Below, piece after piece: positions 6,679 through 11,842 of a stretch of DNA of 11,842 nucleotides (the stretch's first letter is position 1; each line of letters opens with the position of its first letter). The notes beneath the pieces were generated by a model. That model worked only from the letters and a program-made list of their open reading frames with translations, searched no databases and was not told the DNA's origin. The position numbers and the translations under genes are program-made. The stretch comes from an uncultured Kineothrix sp. Its GTDB lineage: Bacteria > Bacillota > Clostridia > Lachnospirales > Lachnospiraceae. Where the stretch lies: assembly GCA_910587275.1 (NCBI GenBank), contig CAJUMD010000106.1, positions 1 through 11,842 of the forward strand, in the 5' to 3' direction.

Positions 6679-7717
6679 TTCCGTATTTTTCCATAAACCC
6701 AATGACTTTGTCCCGGTAAATTTCCGGCGCAACCATATTGCTGGTGGCATGGGCTGCCCTCTCCACAATTAATAACTCCTTTGGCGCCGTACAAGTCTCA
6801 TAATTCCGGTAGCTCATCTGCGTGGGCACGAACGTATCCGTACCGCCATGGATAAACAGCACCGGTATCCGGTTCTCCCTCATACAGTCCAGCGTACTGC
6901 ACTCCTTAAAGGCAAATCCCGCGCGTTTCCGGCTGATAATATCCGCCACCTGCAGAACCGGCGTTTTCGGCACATGGAAATTCAAATCCATGACACTGGA
7001 AAAAATGTCCCATGGGGAAGTGAACGCACAATCCGCAATGATACCCTTCACCTGCTTTGGCAAATCCAGTCCCGCCGCCATTAGCACCGTGGCGCCTCCC
7101 ATGGAAATTCCCGACAGGAAGACCTTACACCTGCCTTTCATCCGCTTTACAATGTATTCCGTCCACTGTTTTAGGTCATGACGTTCCTTTACGCCAAAAC
7201 AAATATATCTTCCTTCGCTTTCCCCATGGCTCCTTTGGTGGGGAACCAAAAGGTGGTATCCCATTTCATGATAAAACCGGACCAAACCGGAAAAATCCCC
7301 GAAGCCGTCGTTGCGGTACCCATGCATCAGAATCAGCACCTTATCGGACTGCTCCTTCGGCGGAAGATAATAAGCGGCAAGCCGCAGACCGTCATGGCTT
7401 TTCATGACAATGCGTTCCTTCTCCTGTGCCCAAAACCACTGCTTTCCCGTTTCCACCACATCGGTAAAAGAATCAAAACCAAGTCCCCTTTCACCCTCCT
7501 GCGCTTTTGCCCGTTTGGAGAACACTTCATCCAGCCTGCCCATCAATTGTTTCATCCATTTCTGCTCCAACAGGCTGTTGCTGTTATCCCGCAGAATTGC
7601 AGTTTCAAACAGCACATTTGCCGCCGCATAAACCGGCAGCGCCAAAAGCCCCGCGCCGATTCCCGCCGCACCAATCCGTTTCACGTGCGGAGGTCTCGAT
7701 TTACCAGTACCACCCAT
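6668..7717 (-). CDS. Membrane-anchored alpha/beta hydrolase
   Basis: A 349-residue serine hydrolase of the alpha/beta fold, related to the cell-surface or membrane-bound esterase/lipase-like proteins of Firmicutes. A single hydrophobic segment (about residues 17-39, followed by no clear cleavage site) anchors it. The oxyanion region is MHGYR (131-135), the nucleophile S205 in GISMGG, the acid D294 in GGTDTFVP and the base H323 in RAAHATS, so the catalytic triad is intact. The ATG at 7717 is preferred: GGAGG lies six bases upstream, and the hydrophobic anchor then begins near residue 17. A longer frame from 7795 lacks a ribosome site. The substrate is unknown. The downstream HAD gene overlaps its 3' end. 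Confidence 0.85.
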   Translation of the reverse strand: MGGTGKSRPPHVKRIGAAGIGAGLLALPVYAAANVLFETAILRDNSNSLLEQKWMKQLMGRLDEVFSKRAKAQEGERGLGFDSFTDVVETGKQWFWAQEKERIVMKSHDGLRLAAYYLPPKEQSDKVLILMHGYRNDGFGDFSGLVRFYHEMGYHLLVPHQRSHGESEGRYICFGVKERHDLKQWTEYIVKRMKGRCKVFLSGISMGGATVLMAAGLDLPKQVKGIIADCAFTSPWDIFSSVMDLNFHVPKTPVLQVADIISRKRAGFAFKECSTLDCMRENRIPVLFIHGGTDTFVPTQMSYRNYETCTAPKELLIVERAAHATSNMVAPEIYRDKVIGFMEKYGNED

Positions 7718-7822
7718 ACTAATCCTCCCTGCTGCCAACCGTCCGGCATCTCCAAAACCGCACCTGTTCCGGTATCTGCGGCCGCTCCGTTCCAATCCAT
7801 ATGTCTGTTCCCTGTCTTACCC

Positions 7823-8113
7823 TTATACGGACCGCCGCACAATCTTCCACAGCTCCCCCTGCGTTTCATATTGAACGTTCATCCAGTCCACCGCCTGGCC
7901 CAGCCCTTCGGCATTCAGGGGAAAAACCGCCCGCTGCTTTTTCTGCTCCGGCGTCTTCCCGTAACCGAAAGGCTCCGGCCATAAAATAACCTCCAGCACG
8001 GTCTGTTCCCCTTCCGTCTTCTTCCTTAACATATACCGCATCCCTTCCATGCTGCCCGTGTATTCCTCTTTTTTCACATAATTCAATACCTGGAAGGTTT
8101 CCTTGTCAATCAT
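7823..8113 (-). CDS. Conserved hypothetical protein, 96 residues
   Basis: A small soluble protein without signal peptide or membrane segment. It starts MIDKETFQVLNYVKKEEYTG and has a central stretch rich in aromatic and proline residues (VILWPEPFGYGKTPEQKK), then a helical C-terminus (AVDWMNVQYETQGELWKIV). I recall similar proteins in Lachnospiraceae but know no function. It has normal codon use and lies 105 bp upstream of the hydrolase gene in the same direction. The ribosome site is weak (GGGG close to the ATG), and a 20-codon frame upstream ends in an ATGA overlap with its start. Confidence 0.7.
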   Translation of the reverse strand: MIDKETFQVLNYVKKEEYTGSMEGMRYMLRKKTEGEQTVLEVILWPEPFGYGKTPEQKKQRAVFPLNAEGLGQAVDWMNVQYETQGELWKIVRRSV

Positions 8114-8172
8114 CCTGCCCCGTCATCCCTATTCCGCATACATGGTTTTGGCAAACCTGTTTCCACCGCCAT
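8110..8172 (-). CDS. Possible 20-codon leader ORF upstream of the hypothetical gene
   Basis: ATG at 8172, preceded by AGGACAGGAAAT, opens a 20-residue frame starting MAVETGLPKP. Its TGA overlaps the ATG of the next gene as ATGA. It may drive coupled translation; a chance frame is equally possible. No known leader-peptide motif is seen. Confidence 0.25.
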   Translation of the reverse strand: MAVETGLPKPCMRNRDDGAG

Positions 8173-8203
8173 ATTTCCTGTCCTTTCACGGACTCTGCGC
8201 ATT

Positions 8204-9907
8204 TTATAACCGGAACAAATCAATGCTCTGCTTCAATTCGTCCGCAATGCTCCTAAGCTGTGCTGCGCTGGTGGAAATATCATCCACAATTGTACTGACT
8301 TCCGTAACGGATGCGGATGTTTCCTGCGTGGATGCCGCATTTTCCTGCGCAATGGCGCTCAGGTTCTGCACGCCGTCCACCACCCTTGCCCGAGCCGTAT
8401 CCAACTTCGATGTCCGGTCGGCAATCGCCTTGATACTGGCTATGGACTGGTCGATGCCCATCTTCACTTCCCCGAAAGTTTCTTCCGACTGATCCACCTT
8501 CCGTGTCTGCTGCTTCATGATTTCCTGTACTTCGTTCATGGTTTCCACGGCTTCCTCGGAATCGCGAATCAGGGAATTGGTAATCGCTTCTATCTGTCTT
8601 GCCGATTCGTCCGACTGTTCCGCCAGCTTTTGAATCTGTCCTGCCACTACCGCAAAGCCCCTGCCCTGCTCTCCTGCCCTCGCCGCTTCGATGGAAGCAT
8701 TCAGGGAAAGAAGGTTCGTTTCCTCCGCAATGGAAGTGATGAGGTTCGTCGCCTCCCGGATCTTGAGCGCCGATTCATTGGTCGTATTGGTCTGCCGCGA
8801 AATAACCTCCATCGCATTCATCACCCTGTCGTTGATTTCACCCAGCTCTTTCAAAATCGTGGTTGCCGAATCGCTGGCATCTTTAATCGAATTGGAATTG
8901 TCGGACAGACTGACCACTTCGTCATTGGTATCTTCTACCATCGTACCCATCATTACGATATGCTCGGTGGCAGTCTGCGTCTCCTCCGCCTGATACGTAG
9001 CCCCGGTAGCAATTTCCTCTACCGCCTTTTCCACCTGCGTCACCATATCTGCCGTATTGTCCGCTTTCTTGCTGAGCATTTGGGATTCTTCGTGAACCTG
9101 TCCGCTCTTGTCCGCAATCTGCCCAATTAACGAAACCAATTCATTCTTAAGCCTTGCCACGGAAGCTGCAAGATCCCCGATTTCATCTTTCCTGTTCAGG
9201 TATTTCTGATCTACATGTATGGTAAGGTTTCCTTTGGACACTTCATCAACCGCCGCAACCCCTGTCTTAATTCCCTTAACAAAATTATTGGCAACAAACC
9301 ATGCCACGATAATAATGATTACCACCGTAGCCACAATAATCCCGAGCAGCGTAAAGATAATGGAGTTAATCACTCCCTCGGCCTGCTCCTGGCTCATACC
9401 GGTAAATACCATACCCACCGGCTTGCTGGAACCCTCGTCAAACAACGGCACATAAAAAGCAAAGAATTTTTCCCCCACCACATCCACATTCTGTGCAAAA
9501 TACTCCTCGCCTTTACCAAGTACCGCATCCACCACCGCACCGGAAGCCTTCGTCCCGATTACGCGGTTCCCGTCCTCCCCCTTTACGGAAGTCATATATC
9601 TGGTATCACCGAAGAACACGGTTACTTCCATGCCCGTAGCATTCTTCACATCATCCGCAATCACATAATGCCGGGAAACGTTTAATGTTTCTCCCTTCCA
9701 CATTTCACCGTTCTCATCCACCCGAAACGCTCCCGGTATCCCTGTACTGATGGCATCTCTCGTCGAAATGGCAGTCGCACGCAGTCCGCTCTGTATTGTA
9801 TCCGTCATCGCACTGGTAATCGTAACAGAACCGACAACATAGGTAATCCCGCCCAAACAAATCAGCGGTATGATTACCAGCAATAGCATCTTCATTCTCA
9901 GCTTCAT
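8204..9907 (-). CDS. Methyl-accepting chemotaxis protein with periplasmic-type Cache sensor
   Basis: A 567-residue transmembrane chemoreceptor. Membrane segments lie at about residues 8-28 and 181-207. Between them, an extracytoplasmic domain of about 150 residues (ending FAFYVPLFDEGSSKPVGMVFTGMS) has the pattern of a single Cache domain, which binds small ligands. A HAMP linker spans about 208-262. A long coiled-coil signalling domain with the conserved hairpin tip at 396-422 (EETNLLSLNASIEAARAG...GRGFAVVA) would contact CheA and CheW. No C-terminal CheR-tether pentapeptide is present; the protein ends SIDLFRL. AGGAGG lies eight bases before the ATG. No other chemotaxis or flagellar gene is in the window, so it is an orphan receptor here and its ligand is unknown. 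Confidence 0.93.
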   Translation of the reverse strand: MKLRMKMLLLVIIPLICLGGITYVVGSVTITSAMTDTIQSGLRATAISTRDAISTGIPGAFRVDENGEMWKGETLNVSRHYVIADDVKNATGMEVTVFFGDTRYMTSVKGEDGNRVIGTKASGAVVDAVLGKGEEYFAQNVDVVGEKFFAFYVPLFDEGSSKPVGMVFTGMSQEQAEGVINSIIFTLLGIIVATVVIIIIVAWFVANNFVKGIKTGVAAVDEVSKGNLTIHVDQKYLNRKDEIGDLAASVARLKNELVSLIGQIADKSGQVHEESQMLSKKADNTADMVTQVEKAVEEIATGATYQAEETQTATEHIVMMGTMVEDTNDEVVSLSDNSNSIKDASDSATTILKELGEINDRVMNAMEVISRQTNTTNESALKIREATNLITSIAEETNLLSLNASIEAARAGEQGRGFAVVAGQIQKLAEQSDESARQIEAITNSLIRDSEEAVETMNEVQEIMKQQTRKVDQSEETFGEVKMGIDQSIASIKAIADRTSKLDTARARVVDGVQNLSAIAQENAASTQETSASVTEVSTIVDDISTSAAQLRSIADELKQSIDLFRL

Positions 9908-9992
9908 CCCATCTTCCTCCTGTAAGTTATTTCACATTCTTGTTCTTTGGTATCATTTACTTCACCTGTACTTATGTACCAAATGTATCACT

Positions 9993-10021
9993 ATTATATT
10001 ACATTTTACGGGAAATAGGAA
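9993..10021 (-). promoter_or_regulatory. Possible promoter of the chemoreceptor gene
   Basis: On the minus strand a perfect TATAAT (9993-9998) is 17 bases from a weak -35, TTCCTA (10016-10021). It would give a leader of about 80 bases. The sequence does not match a motility-sigma promoter. Confidence 0.4.
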
Positions 10022-10030
10022 TAGAAAAAT

Positions 10031-10069
10031 AAAAAAATAGCTGTTCCATTTTCTGAAAACAGCTATTTT
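10031..10069 (-). terminator. Terminator of the tRNA-Pro gene
   Basis: A 12-bp stem (AAAATAGCTGTT at 10034-10045 with its complement at 10058-10069) encloses a 12-nt loop. On the minus strand it is followed by a run of T (10031-10037). It lies nine bases beyond the tRNA 3' end. Confidence 0.8.
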
Positions 10070-10077
10070 ACTGCTCA

Positions 10078-10150
10078 TCGGAGTGACAAGACTTGAACTT
10101 GCGGCCTCTACTTCCCTAAAGTAGCGCTCTACCACCTGAGCCACACCCCG
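10078..10150 (-). tRNA. tRNA-Pro, anticodon AGG
   Basis: The 73-nt cloverleaf folds by eye. The acceptor stem is CGGGGTG with CACTCCG (one G-U pair), the D stem GCTC/GAGC, the anticodon stem CTACT/AGTAG with loop TTAGGGA, the variable loop AGGCC, and the T arm GCAAG-TTCAAGT-CTTGT. The anticodon AGG is at 10115-10117 and reads proline CCU. The C1-G72 pair and discriminator A73 are known proline identity features. The 3' CCA is not encoded (TGA follows the discriminator), so it must be added after transcription. Confidence 0.93.
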
Positions 10151-10163
10151 AAACGCAATATTT

Positions 10164-10192
10164 ATTATAAATGCTCCGGGGAAAAAAATCAA
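10164..10192 (-). promoter_or_regulatory. Promoter of the tRNA-Pro gene
   Basis: On the minus strand the -35 box TTGATT (10187-10192) and a perfect -10 box TATAAT (10164-10169) are 17 bases apart. The tRNA 5' end lies 13 bases downstream of the -10, so the transcript would carry only a very short leader. Confidence 0.7.
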
Positions 10193-10229
10193 CCATTATT
10201 TTCATATTTTTTATAACGTCCTATTTTGT

Positions 10230-11387
10230 TCATAATTGCGTCTCATTTCCGGGTGCAGCCGCATTCCTTCCGTTTACGTCCTCACGCACCAGCGCGTAAA
10301 CCGTGGAAACAATGGGAATAAAAACCAGCATTCCCACCACGCCCATCAGGCTGCCACCCACCGTCACCGCCGCCAGCACCCATATGGAAGGCAGCCCTAC
10401 GGAATTGCCCACTACATGGGGATAAATCAGGTTTCCTTCCACCTGTTGGAGTACCAGGAATAAGATTACAAACCAAACCGCTTTCACCGGATTATCCACC
10501 ATAATCAGGAAAGCGCCGACAAAACAACCCACGAAAGCGCCGACAATCGGTATCAGCGCGGTAAATGCAATCAGTACGCCCACCATGACCGCATAAGGGA
10601 ACCGGAACACCGCCATGGCAACTACAAACATGGCGCCGAGTATCACCGATTCCGTACACTGCCCGGTAATGAAATTGCTGAAATTCCTCCCCGTTAGGGA
10701 AGCCACCTCCAATATCCTGCCATATACCCTGTCCGGACAGTAAGCATGAAGCATCCGTTTTAACTGACCGCCCAGTTTTTCCTTTTGTGCCAGTATGTAA
10801 AAGGAAAAAACAAGCGCCACAAATACATTCACCACACCGCCGATAATCGTGGAAGCCACCGTCACCGTGGAAGTCACCACGCTTCCCAGCCCGTTTTTCA
10901 GGAAATCCGCCACCGTGTTTACGATGGAATCCCAATTCATTTTCGCAGGGTCAAACTCCTCCAAAACAGCAAGGAGCTGCGGCTGGGAAGCAAACAGCTC
11001 CTCCAGCCATATCTGCGCGTCCACGAGGAACGCCGGAATCTTATTTCCCAATTCCATCATGGTCTTTGTCACCTGCGGAACCACCGTTACCGTCACGAGC
11101 ACAATCACCAGCACAACTGACGCAAACGACAGAAAAATACTTACCGGACGCTTTGCTTTGGCAAATTTAGGGTTTTTCACTTTGGAAAGCAGCCCTTCTT
11201 CCACCGCCTTCATGGGGATGTTCAGCACAAAGGCAATGGCTGCCCCGTACAGAAACGGCTTAATAATCCCAAGCAGGAAGAATATCCCCGCCAATACAAT
11301 ATCAATTTTTAACACCGCCAAACAGACCAAAGCGGTAAATAAAATGAGTCCCCTGATTTTTTTCATATTCCCTCTGTTTAAATCCAT
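10230..11387 (-). CDS. AI-2E family membrane permease
   Basis: A 385-residue polytopic membrane protein of the AI-2E (PerM/YdiK-type) family. Hydrophobic segments lie near residues 12-57 (two), 82-104, 172-200, 243-295 (two or three), 301-314 and 333-366. The family signature region near the C-terminus is intact (LQQVEGNLIYPHVVGNSVGLP, about 313-333, then a glycine-rich helix). A more polar stretch at about 105-165 is the usual loop. Despite the family name, members include Na+(Li+)/H+ antiporters and uncharacterised exporters, so the substrate is unknown. The ATG at 11387 has AAGGAGA six bases upstream; an in-frame ATG eight codons in is less well placed. It is a single gene with 71 bp to the upstream pepD, and the tRNA promoter follows it. 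Confidence 0.9.
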   Translation of the reverse strand: MDLNRGNMKKIRGLILFTALVCLAVLKIDIVLAGIFFLLGIIKPFLYGAAIAFVLNIPMKAVEEGLLSKVKNPKFAKAKRPVSIFLSFASVVLVIVLVTVTVVPQVTKTMMELGNKIPAFLVDAQIWLEELFASQPQLLAVLEEFDPAKMNWDSIVNTVADFLKNGLGSVVTSTVTVASTIIGGVVNVFVALVFSFYILAQKEKLGGQLKRMLHAYCPDRVYGRILEVASLTGRNFSNFITGQCTESVILGAMFVVAMAVFRFPYAVMVGVLIAFTALIPIVGAFVGCFVGAFLIMVDNPVKAVWFVILFLVLQQVEGNLIYPHVVGNSVGLPSIWVLAAVTVGGSLMGVVGMLVFIPIVSTVYALVREDVNGRNAAAPGNETQL

Positions 11388-11458
11388 TGCTATCTCCTTT
11401 TGTACGTTTTGCGCCTATTTTGACCTTGGAACGCGTTTGAACATTCATTCCCGCAGAT

Positions 11459-11842
11459 TCAGGCACGCTCCAGCAGCTTCAGCACATAATCCCATACCCG
11501 TGCGGTAGAGGATATACTCAGTTTTTCCTCGGTGGTATGGATATCCTTCATGTCCGGTCCAATGGAAATGCATTCCAGCCCCGGTATCTTCGCCGCCAGA
11601 AGCCCGCATTCCAAACCCGCATGAATTGCCTGTATCTCCGGTTCCTTCCCGTACATGTCCTGGTATACTTCCACCGCCATGTCACGGAACGGGGACTCTT
11701 TCCGATATGCCCAGCCGGGGTAATCCCCCCGCACATCCTGCACGGCCCCTGCCATGCGCGCCATGCACTCGAGTTTTGCCACCAATGCCTTCTTTGCGCC
11801 CTCCAGCGAACTCCTGACGGAAAACTGTATCACCGCCCGTTT
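11459..11842 (-). CDS. pepD: PepD-type aminoacyl-histidine dipeptidase, C-terminal part
   Basis: The frame is open to the right edge, so the N-terminal three quarters of this M20-family cytosolic dipeptidase (beta-Ala-His/Xaa-His dipeptidase, usually about 480 residues) is missing. The visible 127 residues hold the conserved C-terminal part: SVRSSLEGAK, GDYPGWAYR, AIHAGLECGL, SIGPDMKDIHTTEE, and the end SISSTARVWDYVLKLLE. The histidine in DIHTTEE corresponds to the last zinc ligand of the PepD family. The GTG at 11833 is an internal valine codon, not the start. It releases amino acids from dipeptides taken up by the cell. Confidence 0.9.
   Translation of the reverse strand, partial: KRAVIQFSVRSSLEGAKKALVAKLECMARMAGAVQDVRGDYPGWAYRKESPFRDMAVEVYQDMYGKEPEIQAIHAGLECGLLAAKIPGLECISIGPDMKDIHTTEEKLSISSTARVWDYVLKLLERA

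Noticed and set aside
7178..7984. 268-codon + strand frame
   Set aside because: It spans the antisense of the alpha/beta hydrolase and the hypothetical gene, with no ribosome site or recognisable protein.
9908..10077. Motility sigma (sigma-28) promoter for the chemoreceptor
   Set aside because: No TAAA-N15-GCCGATAA-like pattern; a vegetative-type TATAAT fits better.
9962..10192. 76-codon minus strand frame
   Set aside because: It is a translation of the tRNA-Pro gene and its terminator, a common false gene.
1..11842. CRISPR array or classical defence system
   Set aside because: No regularly spaced repeats apart from the in-frame 42-bp coding repeats, and no nuclease, toxin-antitoxin or restriction genes recognised.

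Overview
The window looks like a chromosome segment from a Gram-positive anaerobe of the Clostridia, most likely a Lachnospiraceae-type gut bacterium. The support is strong AGGAGG-type ribosome binding sites, a tRNA-Pro without an encoded CCA end, and protein families typical of that group (M56 peptidase with large surface domains, a DUF6061-like protein, Cof-type HAD phosphatase, AI-2E-family permease, PepD). No tool was run; all identifications are by reading.

The left third (about 1-4250) has lower and more variable GC and looks like the end of an integrative (ICE-like) element. It holds the 3' part of a sigma-region-4-like DNA-binding protein on the + strand, a perfect bidirectional hairpin terminator, and a convergent blaI/blaR1-like repressor-sensor operon. 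That operon has a well-formed promoter carrying two GTCTA-N6-TAGAC operators. A small DUF6061-like gene follows, then rlmD (23S rRNA uracil-C5 methyltransferase). The last 94 codons of rlmD, after its HVETIVLLS motif, form an extra tail of lower GC. I read this as the element's attachment site lying inside the 3' end of rlmD, with the element supplying a replacement C-terminus and a trailing gene.

The right two thirds (about 4250-11842) is ordinary, higher-GC chromosome, with every gene on the minus strand. In transcription order it contains: the 3' part of pepD (cut by the right edge), an AI-2E-family permease, a stand-alone tRNA-Pro(AGG) with its own promoter and terminator, and a methyl-accepting chemotaxis protein. 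A close-packed group follows: a conserved hypothetical gene, a membrane-anchored alpha/beta hydrolase, a Cof-type HAD phosphatase and rlmD.

The most interesting points are the element-rebuilt rlmD 3' end with its co-transcribed DUF6061 gene, the four-half-site operator around the blaI-like promoter, and the BlaR1-like sensor that has replaced the beta-lactam-binding domain with about 500 residues of other surface domains and has no beta-lactamase beside it. A 14-residue (42-bp) tandem repeat builds a basic N-terminal arm on RlmD.
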